Shown here: piece by piece, positions 35,636 through 48,700 of the stretch | How the letters are laid out: each line of letters starts with the position of its first letter | Numbering within the stretch: position 1 is the first letter of the stretch | Assembly: GCA_963969595.1 (NCBI GenBank) | Contig: OZ018413.1 | Coordinates: 8,732,211-8,796,210, forward strand | Length of the DNA: 64,000 nucleotides | DNA from: Neckera pumila | Taxonomy: Eukaryota > Streptophyta > Bryopsida > Hypnales > Neckeraceae | Direction of reading: 5' to 3' | Program-made: the position numbers and the translations under genes | The notes under the pieces: generated by a model | The model's database searches: none | What the model was told of the DNA's origin: nothing | The model's input: the letters and a program-made list of their open reading frames with translations, nothing else

Positions 35636-36330
35636 ATATATCAGATAAATAAACATTATGACATAATTACATATTATTAAAATATTATATATCAATAATA
35701 ATAATATTTATTATAATTATCAATATATATAAACATATTTAATATACATAATATACTATGTAACATATGTAATAATATAATATATTTATTAACATATATT
35801 AATAGACAGATATATTATAATAGTATATTTTATATACTATTATATAACTATTATATTAACAGATATTAATATAATATATATATAAGATATATAAGTTATA
35901 CAGATATATTATAATTGTATTATATATTATAATATATGTTAATATATATGTCATATATGACATATATAATATGTTATATTATATATAATATAATATATAT
36001 TATAATATGTTATATATGACATGTTATATTATATTATATATATGTTATAATATATATAACATATATTATGACATAATATGTATATTATATCTTATAATAT
36101 GTTATAATATATGTTATAATATATATAATATGACATATAAGTTACACAGATAATATATATATATTAGATATATATACAGTAATACATATAACAGTTATTA
36201 TTATTATATAACTAGTAATATAGTAACTATATAATATTTTAGTACATATATGGGTTTATGTTTATATATTTATATTATTATATTAATTGTATTATAATGT
36301 TATATATTATTTATAATAATAGATGTTTTG
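35636..36330. repeat. A/T block
   Basis: About 700 bases of nearly pure A and T with recurring ATATGTTATA, ATATGACATA and TATAATATG words in both orientations, which makes it rich in local inverted repeats. It lies directly upstream of the RecQ-like exons. Confidence 0.85.
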
Positions 36331-36543
36331 GGTCATATATGTTGGGTTATATAGTCAGGACATCTGAATAAGCGCCAAGACTGTAGTTCAGTGGAGATTA
36401 ATCTGCAGTGTAGCTAACTTAGCGTGCGTTTTTGCAACTGCGGTTGTAATTAGGGCTAGTTTTGTTTTCGGTTGGGAAATTCTAACCCCTTTGCTCCTCT
36501 GCCTGTGCTGGTACTCACACAATTAGGGTTTTTGTTGGGTCAT

Positions 36544-37144
36544 AAAGGATGAAGTAGAGAAGACATTGATCCTCCTGCTGCCAGAAATTACAACTGCTGT
36601 CGTTGATCAAATATTGGCAGCGATGGAGAAAGTCTTGAAGGTTAGCTCACTTAATCCTTTTGCACGCACAGCATTCGTTTCCTCTTTTTGAATTACGGCG
36701 TTAGCAAGGCACTTGACATTTGCTGGGCTTGTGAATAACGACAGTTGGGCTATTTTGAGCAGGAGTTTTTTGGATACTCCTCGTTCCGTCCATTTCAAAA
36801 AGAGGTGGTCACACAAATTCTGAAAGGGAAGGATTGCTTGGTGATCATGGCCACTGGCAGTGGGAAGTCTATCTGGTAAGCAACTACTCGCCTGATGGAC
36901 GAGTTGGGTGATGTAAGGGTGATAGAATCTGTGATGGGCAAAATCCTTGAATTTGGTCGAAGATTATAGTCTTCGTATTCGCACTTTTGTGGAGTTTTAG
37001 GGTTTTAGGTTTCATGGCTGAGTGTGTTGAAGAAGACTTCACTGAATGAGTTGCTTTGATGTGGTCAGTTATCAGTTACCACCTCTCATCACCAAAAAGA
37101 CAGCAGTTGTAATAAGTCCTCTCATTAGTCTCATGCAAGATCAG
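36544..37144 (+). pseudogene. 5' fragment of a RecQ-family DNA helicase
   Basis: RecQ helicases unwind recombination intermediates. Three exons fit: about 36544-36640 (ILLLPEITTAVVDQILAAME), 36763-36875 and 37069-37144. The second encodes FFGYSSFRPFQKEVV (RecQ motif 0) and CLVIMATGSGKS (Walker A). The third encodes YQLPPL and AVVISPLISLMQDQ (motif Ia). A Cys codon (TG|T) is split exactly across the 36875/37069 junction, which supports the splice sites. After the GTATAA donor at 37145 no exons for motifs II to VI (DEAH and onwards) or the RQC domain were found; an A/T block follows. I infer a truncated gene copy. Confidence 0.7.
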
Positions 37145-37284
37145 GTATAATACATGCTCCCCTCTCTTACATGTGAAGAGTTCGTTGTTACATTGCGACC
37201 ATTTTTCTTTTATATCATTTACATAACAAAAGGGCACCCCCAGTAGATTGAAAATAGTTCCTGACGTTTAGTTGACTCATAAAA

Positions 37285-37665
37285 ACACAAGCAAAATATA
37301 ATATACCGTTAATCAACAATATATAACTTAGTATAATGTAATAAAATAGACAACGATATTGTTATACTATATATAATTATAATATAATATATATTAATTA
37401 TAATTATATTAATAATAATATAATATATTAATATATTAATATATAATCTTATTAATATAATTATTTATAATTATTTTAATGTATATTATGTAATTAATAT
37501 AATTGTATATAATATAGTTAATAGTTATATATGTTAATAATAATATATATTATAATATTAATTTTATATTATTAATTATATTAATTGATAATTTTATATT
37601 AGTTATTATTGATATTATAATATTAATTAATTGTATATTATATTAGTGTTATAATATAGAATACG
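37285..37665. repeat. A/T block downstream of the RecQ fragment
   Basis: About 380 bases of nearly pure A and T sit where the helicase gene should continue. They may mark the breakpoint that removed its 3' exons. Confidence 0.75.
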
Positions 37666-38249
37666 CATTGATAACTCTTGTTTACATCTTTTTGGGTAAA
37701 TTTGCAACAATTGACGAAATGATGATCGAGACTTATTGTTCAAATGGCATTAATGGTTTGCATATTAGATGTCCTCAAAATAATTTAGCTCTATTGTCTC
37801 ATGTCATTTTCAGATTGATTGTCATCTGATGTACATATATATGGAACATGCAGGAGAACTAGCTACAAAAAAAAGCAGAGGAACAATGGTATCTGGAGAG
37901 AGATAAAGTAGTATGTTGTTTTGAAGTTCTGATTGCCTTTTAGGGGTTGTAGACAAAAATTTATTTTGAAAATTCGTCTTTTTATAAAAAAGGAGCCATT
38001 AAGGGCCCCTAATTAATTTAAAGTAGAAAGAACTTTTAAAATAAAGCTGATTTATATATTATAGTGTAAATAGAGTTATATTTAGATAGGATGGATGAAA
38101 AATTAAAAAATTAAAAAAAAAAAAAAATAGATGAATGGGGTGTGTCCCGGACACACTTCTTCAAAATTAGATTGCGTCTTTTCATTTTTTTTATTATAAA
38201 AAGTTAAAAAACAACAAAGATGATGGCATCATAAGACCCAAAATATAAA

Positions 38250-39170
38250 TATATGTATGTATTATAATATTTTTTGTTGTATTGCAAATTGTGATTTATG
38301 TGAATTGTGTTTATCGGTCATTATAAGAGAAGAAAGACAGTTTCTGAGACAATATATTTGGAAGATTAATAAACGAAGTGAGACCCAGCAAAGCGCGGCA
38401 GGCGGCGAAGAAGCAGAATGGGAATTCAAAGGGTACTCAAGCGACAATAGAATTAGGGATTTGAGAATCCTCATGAATTGGAATTTCAAGCAAGATCAAG
38501 GAGTCTGCAATGTTTGGTGACGATCAAAGGAGATTTGGCGCAGATAGCTCGTGTAGCGGCATCCCAACGATTGGCACCTGCTCAAAGAATCAACATCCAA
38601 TCCAAGATTTGAAAATTTGGATGTTGCGAATGGTGAGGTTTTGAATGTGTGTGTGAATCGGCTTGCTCAAAGGAGAAATTAAAGATTCAATGAAGAATCG
38701 CGAAGTAGTAGCAGCGACTTGCAGCCGACTGGAGGAGAATCAATCGCGGTCGCAGCAGTTGGTGACGGAAGAAAGTAGGATTGAGGGAAATTTGGAGCAA
38801 GTTTGGTGTAGAATTGGTGTTAGTCATGACATCTTTCTCCAGCATCAAAATTTCCCAATTGTATCAATCATTGTTGTCAAAAAGGATTGTATAAATCAAG
38901 AATGATGAATTGAGTAAGGATTATGATCAAATTTCAATCAAATGGAACAAATTGGTTAAAGAATTTCTTGATCGGAAAAAGAGGCGCAAGTCGGAGCTCG
39001 CGCGGCAGACTCGTCGCCGAAATTAGGGATTTCGCGCAGTCGCAAGACGTGCGGTGGGCGGACGGAGGTCGGGCACACGGTAATAGGGTACGGCGTGCAA
39101 TTATAGGCCCCCTATCCACGGTCATAGGGTCTGTTATCGAGGCCATTGGTTTATTGTGGTGATAATAGGA
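38250..39170 (+). other. moderately GC-rich unassigned segment
   Basis: Base composition rises above the surroundings and three plus-strand frames occur (38257-38520, 38663-38905, 38923-39162). Their translations are hydrophilic and Arg-rich but match no family that I know. They may be exons or mobile element debris. Confidence 0.3.
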
Positions 39171-39241
39171 TTGCAACTCACTGTCTTGGATTTTTCTTTT
39201 TGATTTTGATTTATATATATATTGGATGTACATATAAATTT

Positions 39242-39982
39242 GGACAATTTGACCTAATTATTTGACCAGAAATAAAACAAAATAAAATAAAGGTTCAAAT
39301 TTTTTGAACGGCCCTTAGGCCGTGCTCGTAGTTGGGACCAGCTTAACGATCATAGGTTCTGTAAGTTAGGTTGATTTGTAAAATTGATTCAAATATTTGG
39401 TCTTCTAAATTCAGTTCATCTTGTAGTTATTCCAATGTTTTGTGTTTGAATTAATAGTGTTGTGACACTGGACTATTTGACCATTTGACCATAAAATACG
39501 GGAGAATAGCGAAAGGATAAAGACAAAATTCTGGTTATAAAACCTAAACTTGCATACTCTGTATTAACTGGACAATTTGACCAAGACGGATTTAGGCATT
39601 CTTGCATTAGGCTCATGGCGAGCACTCACCGGACAATTTGACCAATTCACATAAAAAGAAAAAGAATAATTAAAGAATTACGTGTATTATTTTCAAAGTA
39701 TTATCTTGGAATGATTAGGTCTAGATCATGCATTGTATAAGACAATTTGACCAAACCTGACATTTTGACCAGACTATTTGACCTCCCTTAAAACACTATA
39801 TAGGATTGGGACGCCATACATTGTGTCTATAATATATCATTATATTTTGAACTAAGAAAACTGAAATTAGAAATATCCTTGGGATTTTTTTTTTATTGAG
39901 AATGAATTAGAAAACATAGAAAGAAGTATCCAAAACTTGAAACAAAGTGACCTTAGTCACATATACGCTAGACTATTTGACC
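39242..39982 (+). repeat. cluster of ten TTTGACC boxes
   Basis: The word RGACWATTTGACC or its core TTTGACC occurs at 39242, 39260, 39470, 39482, 39570, 39631, 39740, 39761, 39771 and 39970, always on the plus strand. TTGACC is the W-box core bound by WRKY factors, but no promoter is recognised next to it. The shared 13-base context at six of the sites suggests that they come from old tandem duplication rather than independent selection. Confidence 0.8.
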
Positions 39983-40599
39983 TTTCCTAAGGAAATACCC
40001 TCCTATATTAATATTCCCTAGGTTTTGTGATTAGACAAAATCTACATTACAGGGGCAGTTGAATTCCTAAAAAAAAAATTTAGTAAATTTTCATACAAAG
40101 AGAAATGAAATTGGCATCTAATCCATGTCATTTCATATTTTTTGGACCTTTGTAGAATTAATTATGAATTTTTGAAGTTCCTAGAGAAGTAGGTGGATGG
40201 AAACACTTGATGGATGGGGTGCATTGTAGGTGGATGATGTGGTGAGTTGGAGGTCCCATGCAATGGAACGCTACAGAGAACATACTTCTAATTTCAATAG
40301 GAATTTGAGTGTTTTTTTTTTTTTTAAATTTCTTTTATGGAGTTTGTCAAAGCTAAATAAATGTTGCAATCCACTGCTGGGATTTTTGAGCATTGAAATT
40401 ATAAGGTAAAAAACTTCTTAGCAAAAAAAGCTAGTGTATTGTCAACTCTCTAGGCATTGTTTCTTTTCAAGATTTTCTTGGATGTGTTCCACACATTTTT
40501 TTGAAATGAAATTTGATAGACACATGTATAATATCACCCTAAATATGTTAGATTTTTTTATTCAAACACTCTAGTGCAAAAAAATTCCACAAATGGCGG

Positions 40600-40865
40600 T
40601 CAAAAGCAGCTGAAGTTATAGGGCAGCATTCAAAAAAACTTTTTTCAAACTTGAATGCTCATATCTTTCAATCCGTACGGTTAAATTTGATGAAATTTTT
40701 ACCGCATGATCTTAGACAAGTGAAGTACAAGATCCTATCTTTGAATTTCCTAAAAATTTATTTTTTTGATTTTTTTAAGTGAATGCAACAGAAGTGGCAA
40801 TTTTGAGTGGTTTTTGATAGAAAACACCCTTGGTCCTTTAGGGATTAAAATGTTGGATTAACACA
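40600..40865 (+). repeat. diverged dispersed repeat, partner of 5050-5290
   Basis: The order of shared short words with 5050-5290 is preserved over about 230 bases, including 'ACAAGATCCTA' and 'TTTAGGGATTAAA'. It is non-coding. Confidence 0.45.
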
Positions 40866-42911
40866 TTTAAGCTGCATTGCCATGAAGCCATTTTTTATGG
40901 CACAATTACTCATTATGCAATCATGCAATAGTTATAAAAGCTTATATCAACTCTAGTTTGGTACAAGCATTCATTACGCAACGGTTTAGGGTTTTCAACA
41001 TTGACATTGTTTAATTTTATTGCAATTATTTATAGATATGTCATAATGAATAACATTTGATTTCTATATTTTTGAGTGCCATCTTGAAGTGGGTAATTTA
41101 GTTTATTTATCTTTTGAACTCTTGAAGGTAGGATAAGCAATGGTGAATATGATTCTAGATTGTCTTTATTGTGGGGTAAAGGGATTTGCAAGCTTTGCTG
41201 GAATATTCAATCATGTAAAAGAATGCCGCATTTTATTTGGAACTATAGCTCAACCTAAAATTGTTGAAACTTGCAATGTTTCATTTTTAGCTTGTTGACT
41301 TTATGTAGAATTGCAAAACCAAACAAAGACTATCAACCACTGATATGAATGCATTATTAAATTTATTTTTTGATTCACAATTTAATATCAATGAAGTTAT
41401 AATAAGAAGTGCCTATGTCATTGATAAATGGAAATAAAACATGTACAATTTAAAAGTTGTAAGTATTTGACTTTTAGTTTGAACATGTTTCAATTATTCA
41501 TTTTTTCCTCTTAGTAAACAACTTTGAAGATCTCACAAAGCTGGTTGTTGAAGTTGGCTAGTTAAGCTTGGCAACAACAAATTCTATCAAAATTTGATGA
41601 ATCAAAATTTACTCATTATAGAAAATCTGCAGATTTCAGTGAACGTCTAATGCAACAAACCTATGTTTTTATATCAACATTGATGTTATATTGGACATTT
41701 TTGTTGACAAAAACATGGGTTTGTTGCATTGGATGTTCACTAAAATCCATCAAGAAAAGTTAGGGCTTGTCACCTAAAGTACAAGGTTCTTAGTGGCTTC
41801 ATCACATGGACCTTATTCAAGTTCTTGCATCTCTATTTGATGAGGGTTTCAAGCTTGCCCCTACTTTCATATTAAACAACAATAGAGAGCATGTATTTTC
41901 AACACTACACACATGTGAATGATAGGAAGCTATGCAGATAATATAAATTTTGGACCTATGAATCCTTAAATGTCAGGTTTGTGACTATAAAATCTTACTT
42001 TAAGATAAGAAATCAATTTTATATTATAATAGATGAAGCCATTTCTCTATTGCAAATCATAAATGATTCATAATTTAATTTTAACAAAGACACAAATTAA
42101 ATTGAAAAATAGTATAATGAATGAAAATCATCCATGTATATGAATTTCATTGATGAATGTTGCAAGTAGAAATTGAGAGTACTAATTAGCACATTTGTCA
42201 TCTATATATTTGAAATTTGTTGTAAAATCACAAAATCAAAGTCCAAAATAACCTCAACAATTTTAGAAGCATGTAGATGATATATATGTGATAAATTATA
42301 AACAATTTCAATAATATCACAATACCGAAATGTTGTTGAATTCAAGTTTACTGAAATTATAGATTGTTATTGATTCAAATGTTTCAAAACATTGATGTAT
42401 GTTCCAACAAAATGTTTTAACATTGGATCAAAGTTCCAAAAATCAACATTATATACAACTACAATAATATCATGATATAAAATTGTGGATATAAATAATA
42501 ATCAATTGGTAGAAATTTATTGCAGTGTCAGGCTTTCAATTTAATACGTTATTGCTATGCATATTGTATTGTATAAGAAACCATAGACTACTTCTCAATC
42601 ATTAAAGGATTGATATATCATTGAACTCAACTTGATGTATAATTGGATTAACATTGATTCAACATCCTATCAACTCTCACCATCAATGCATTTGAATAAT
42701 ATAAGTTGTTATAACATCAATGCAATCTTGTATCACAAAAATTGTAATAGTGATAATATAAAACTTTTAGAATATAAAACAATTTTATAATTCCATAATT
42801 AGATAAATCTATATGTGAAGAGTTCCCGGATTGTGAGGAATGCGGGAATTTTGCCACATCAACAATCTCATTTAGTCGAGACTCAAGAGACTGTCACGTT
42901 AGATAATAATA

Positions 42912-42946
<35 letters not shown>
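42912..42946 (+). repeat. (ATT)n microsatellite
   Basis: About eleven consecutive ATT units, followed by A-rich sequence. Confidence 0.95.
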
Positions 42947-42947
<1 letters not shown>

Positions 42948-44149
42948 AAATTCATTTAAAAAAAAATTATTGTAATTTTTAAAAATTTAAATCTTAAATT
43001 TAAATTTGTTTATTAATTTATTTTTATAGTAGTGCAAAGGTTTCTAACAAGGAGAATAATCTTGAAACATTCTTCCAAAGGCCTCAAAACATCTAATGAA
43101 TACTATTCAAGTGAAAGAATTTCTAACGATAAAACAAAGTTGGTAAAAATATTCATCAATAGTAAAAATTTATAGACTTTAAAAATCAATTAGTCTAGGT
43201 GATACAAAATATAATTTTAGATTAGTGAACATGTTTTCAGAATGCATAGCGAGGCAGAGATGCATTTCAATTAATGCACCCCCCCACTATGCATTCAAAA
43301 GACTATCCAAAACTCCAGAAGCCTCTACCCTACCCCCCATTTTTTTTTTAAATTTTTTTGTATATTTGTTAAATTATCCCTCCACCTTATAGAGTTTTCA
43401 ATAATTTTAATAATGATTTTTTGTTAACTTGCCTCCCCCCTCTTATTTGTAATTTTTAAGAAGCCCTCAAAGATGCAAACAATATGGGATATATTATGAA
43501 TCCATATACGTATGTGGATATGGTATCTATATCCGTATCCAATATCTAGTACCATTGGTAGTGATGCCATCCAACAATAGAGTTTTTTTTTCAAATCAAT
43601 GGCAAGGACGGGGGAGCGCTTTTTTTTTAAACCATTTGACGACTGGTGATTTTCTCGGGGAGGGGAGGGCATTAATTGATGTTCCTGCCATTAAAGGAGT
43701 GTATCCATCTTTTCACTAGATAGTATAGTGAATAGACTCTATATTCTTGTGCCAAATTAAATATTTCCTAGAAAATACAATTAGGCAATGTGGAATCTAA
43801 GAGATATTTTTTAATATTCTATTTTTTTTACTATACCAAAAAATAATTTTTGCAAAATGATTTCTTTAAAATTTTACCATTTATTTCTAAAGTGATTTTA
43901 AAGTGAAAAAGCTACCAACCTTTGATATTCTTTTTGCTTTGATATTCTAACATAAGGTAAATACAGTCACCTGAAAGCATCTTTTATCTACTTATGTCCC
44001 TTCTGTCGACAATTATAATAATTCAGCTTTGGAAATCTTGTACGGTAGTAAACGCTTTTGAATATACCTTATTCATTAGCTTCTAGGATTTTTCAAGAAA
44101 ATAATTGTAAAATAGACATCATAGTAATAAAGTTACATTTGAAAAGCAT

Positions 44150-45760
44150 TTTTTTGTAATGAATGATTTTTTGTGGTTTTGTTTAACCTTTAAATTTTCA
44201 AATGTTATTTCTTGGTGTTAAGGGCTCTTAGTGATGAGTTTCAAATGCACTAGATCTTTAAGGAAAAAATCACATTGAAAATTCAATTAATAAATTGTAG
44301 GATAGATTTTGAAAAGCCATTGATTGATGATGGTTATAATGTCAATTTTTTTAAACTGGGGATATTTTCTTACTTTGGTACTTCCAATCTAAATAGACGG
44401 AATCCAAAATCTATGCCTATCCTAATTTGCGGCTTAAAATTAGACCTTTGTGTGATTGCAAAAAACACTTGTACTATTTATTGTATTTTTTCTAGTACTC
44501 ATGATTGTTTTTAGAATTCTTTAAATTTAGAATTTATTTTTTTAAAATTTTAAAAATAGCCAATGTATACACCTTTTAGATGAAAGTAACTTTCAAAGGA
44601 AAAACATAGAAAATTCTTTTAAATAGGAGAAGTAGAAAAGTGCCAAATCTTAAGAAAATAGATACTTTGATGTTTTTTTAGTTAAAAGTAGAAAATAAAT
44701 TAAATAAAAATTATTCATTTTTAACAACTCTGTAGAGATGGTCATCCATCAAAAGAACCACCAAAATAATATTTAATATGTTTTGAAATGCAAGTAGAAA
44801 GAAGTATAATTTATGAACTTCTGCACCACATACAATTAATTAATTTTAAAATTCTTTTGGACAGTAGCTATGTCATTAAAGACTAAGAAAAATGGTGCAC
44901 AATTGTGCCCAACCTTGACATTGATAAGATTTTGGTGCACATTTTGCTTGTGGGATTGTAGCTAGGTGCGACTTAAAAGAAGGTAGTAAAGCCCTGTAAA
45001 GCCTGTCCTAACCGGATATTGGTAAGATTTCAAATTTGAGACAAAAGCACTTGTTATGTCTATGATACACCTATGCACAGTCCTATATTCTTGAACATTG
45101 GTTATACTCTACCAAAGTTGGTAAAAAAATCCAAAATCCAAATTGTCTGCATTTTTTTATCCACAGTTTTGTTCAAACTCGTAATGATTATAGTGTTTTT
45201 TCTTAATTGATTTTTTTATTGGAATTTTGGAATTTTGGAACATGTAATATTAGTAATATACTACAAAAAAAGATATTTTTTGGAATACTAAATAGTACTA
45301 AATCCCCCCAAATTGGCAAATGTGATAGCGTGATATAAAATTGAGGTCTGTTTTTAGTTAATAAATTTATTTCAAAAATTGCAAAAAAATTAGGCAAGGT
45401 GTATAATAGTCATAAATACCTTGTCTATAAAGCTTGAGTCATTTGGAGCTAGAATGCAAAAGTTGCGGCCAAAAAACAAATTAGCACACGTGGTATGAGT
45501 GTATGTTTGACGCAAAATAGGATAATATTCTACAATTTTTAATTTGTGGAATATCACCAATTTAATCCAATTGATGTTTTATATGCATCATTATGCTTTT
45601 TAACTTCATATTTTTCTTATGGCTATAATTTTATATTAGACTTTAAAAAGAGATTTGAAAAACTTCAGTTTAGTTTCAAGTATTTATTGCCTCTATGATC
45701 CAAATTTATAACCTTATAATCTATTCTTGATATTTTTGTATTTCTTAAGTGATTTATAAG
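44150..45760 (+). repeat. dispersed repeat family member 3, possibly interrupted
   Basis: The left part (44150-44340) matches the middle of the 8130-8535 block ('GGAAAAAATCACATTGAAAA', 'TAGATTTTGAAAAGCC'). The right part (45590-45760) matches its end ('CTTATAATCTATTCTTGATA', 'AAGTGATTTATAAG'). The DNA between them has no counterpart in the shorter copies and may be an insertion. Confidence 0.35.
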
Positions 45761-48700
45761 TTTTTTTTAAAAACAAAAAACACAAGTTTAGTTTTAGATT
45801 GTACAATTATACTTCAAAAAACTAGATAAAATTTATCTAAACTTTAACTTTTAGATTAGTTTAAAGTAAATTCTAGAAGCTCAAAAAAATCCTTTGACCA
45901 TGAGGATTAAGTGAAGTACCTTGTAATAAACAAAAGTGAAACCACTTAAGAAATCCAATTTGACTCTCTTACCTCCTTTTATATCATCAATTGGAAGATT
46001 GGAAGCTTACATTTGGATCTATTTTTGTGTCATTTGGTATATTTTGTCTTTAAATGATTTATGTATCATGTTTTGTAAGAGTAGAAATTCTGAATCTATA
46101 TTAGACCACCTATGACTTTCTAATTGAAAGGCTTAATTTTCTTTCCTTAAAACTAATTTTTCTTTGCATATTAATCCTTGAAGGGCATTTCAATCCTGAA
46201 GGGCATGCTGTCAGAAGAATAACATGAATTGCAGAAGCTTGCATCATCAATTCTTTTTATAAATTGTCTCATTTTTTTGCTCATCTCAGGAAGCATGTAA
46301 CGAGGTTTTGCTTCATTGGAATTGTGATCACTATAAGGAGAGAGATCTCCATTGGTTTATGCGGAGGAAGTGTTTCTTTCCCAACATTGCCCAAGAGAAA
46401 CTGCTTGTTATAGTTTTTGGAACTCATTTGCAAAGTAGTTTCAAGCTAGATTTATTTTAAGGCTTGCTTTAGATAGGCGGTTCAACTTTTGGTGTTGCCA
46501 TTGGAAGTTGTTTTAGGGTGTCCAGTGAATGCCGTTGTGCACATGCATAAGATTGCTATGAATGTGGGGCCGTTGAGTGATTTAGGATTTTTTTTTTTAA
46601 TATTTTTTATAGTCATCATGATTTATAAATATATACTTAAGAAGAAGCACTTGCACAAAGTGTCATTCAAACATGAACTGGAGCAGTAATTGCAAAAAGA
46701 TCAGCATCAACGTAATCTTATGGTAGCAAAAGTATTGCATCTGTTGGACAAAGACTATCTAATTTTGCTATCCATGTCCAAAGGCGTAGTTTGTGCACAA
46801 GCACCAAGACCTCAACTTTTTTTTATTTCTTTTCAAACGACAATTGGATCATTTTTTTGGTTGGACAAAGAGGAGGGTGAAGGGCAACGTTGATAGCTTC
46901 TCCAACAAAATCAACCATTTCATTTGAGAAATTTAGTAGTCTAATGCCAAAGCGGAAGATTTTTATAGCCCAGGACACCTATTGAACCGACGACCTCGCT
47001 TGCCATCGCTAAAGGGAACTGCGGGTTTCTTCAACCCAACCCCCTTTTTTGTCGTGACGAATTGGACTACGATGAACAGTGTGGTGGTTGAGCGCCCAAT
47101 GTTCGTCTTCTTCCTCTTGCCATTGTGATTGGGCTTCCTTGTGTTGTTTTGATCTATTTTGCCCTTTTGTTTTGGCCTTTTGTTGTAAGCGGGCTTGTCC
47201 TTCCTATGCCCCATTGCAATGGGTTGAGGTGCCCCAACTAGTTGGAAATAAAAAAAATGGCACAAAGTATCACAGAGCATCTGTTTTTTTCAAATTCTAC
47301 TGTTTTCTTTTGTTTTCATTGCGGTTTAGGGTTCTTGTATTTGATCTCCTCTTGTTTTGACTGTAGCTCTCTTAATTTACTATTTTTACTTGTCTTCTAA
47401 TTTTTTTTTGTCATGGCATCTCTATGCACCAATTCACAGAGAGCACAAAGAATCTAGAGAGTTGTCTTGCCTTTGCCCAAATTTACAACTCATGCCAGAT
47501 AGGATGAATTGTGTGGCATGCGGCATGGTCATGGGGAAGGTTAGGGAAAGAAGGCGTTTGAACGGTTTTGTGTGGAGGTGTGGGCCGGTTGGTTGCAGGA
47601 AAACAAAATTGCCTAGATAGGAGACTTGGTTTGAGCATTCAAAATTAACTCTCAAACAAGCCCTTACTCTAATGTATTGTTGGGCTATTAAAAGTAGTCA
47701 AGATCTAGCACATGTACATGCATACACTACAAGAAAATGGCCCTTATCGTGACTGCAGCCCTATGACTGTACCTCTGTAATTGCACCATGGCTAGTTCGG
47801 TTTTAGGGCAGCAGTCATTGTTTAGTCGCCGGCATGACTGCGGAACGGAGGTCCTACGAGCGACAAATTTCATCCGCAGTATTCCGTTGTTTGGCAGTGA
47901 CGTCAGGGTGACGTTGCGTGAGCTGTTTAGGGGGACGGTGACTTTACATGACTAAGGAATGACTGTGTTGACTACGTGTTGATTTCACATGACTGCACAG
48001 TTACTAAGGAAATGACTGCTACGAGTAAAGCAGTCACATGGTTTAAAAGATAGAGTAAAGAAAGCTGACTTGGCATAGCTTTTTCCTTTTACTTCCGGCG
48101 TGGCTGTAACACAGTTTACGTTCTAGCCTGAATTTTTTTTTCTTGTCACGGTCCTTTGTTTTTAGTACTCCAAACTCGTTTTTTTTTTTTTGGGGGGGGG
48201 TCATTGTTTAGTTTATAAATTTTTTTCCTTAAGGTTTAGCTACATCTCTTTCATCTGAATGCGGTTTTATTTTTTTTAATTTTTTAGAAAGTTCACTTTA
48301 GGTATTTCAGCAAAGTTATTTAAGTTAAATTAACCCCTAAAGGACTAAGGGGACACAATGTATCCTCTTCAAATGTTTAATGGGACAATTCTAGTAGGAT
48401 GAAACAACTCTTGGTATTCAGTAAACTAGGGACTTGTAGAGTAACCTGTTCACTTACTTTGTGCATTTTTTGATTTTCTAAATTTCAACGTGGAAAATAT
48501 TAAGAAATTTATTTAGGCAATGTAGTCTAGCACAAAAAAGGAGCAAACATTATTTGTTTAGGATGAAAGGAATCGTAGGGATGTAGAAAAACATTTTACT
48601 GAAGGTTTTCAATCTTTACCTTGGACAAACAAACTACGTTTGAAGAAAAAACACTCAGTGGTGTATTTTTAGCAATTTAAAAAATATAAAATTCAATGTA

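Larger units (their letters stand above)
40866..47491. other. long gene-poor region
   Basis: About 6.6 kb of AT-rich DNA without a supportable gene. It contains an (ATT)n microsatellite, a dispersed repeat member and short poly-T tracts. A basic minus-strand frame at 46963-47280 (HRKDKPAYNKRPKQKGK) and plus frames at 46489-46893 have no recognised domain. Confidence 0.55.

Noticed and set aside
46963..47280. Basic Lys/Arg-rich minus-strand frame of 105 residues
   Set aside because: Composition alone is not evidence. It overlaps plus-strand frames and shows no domain.
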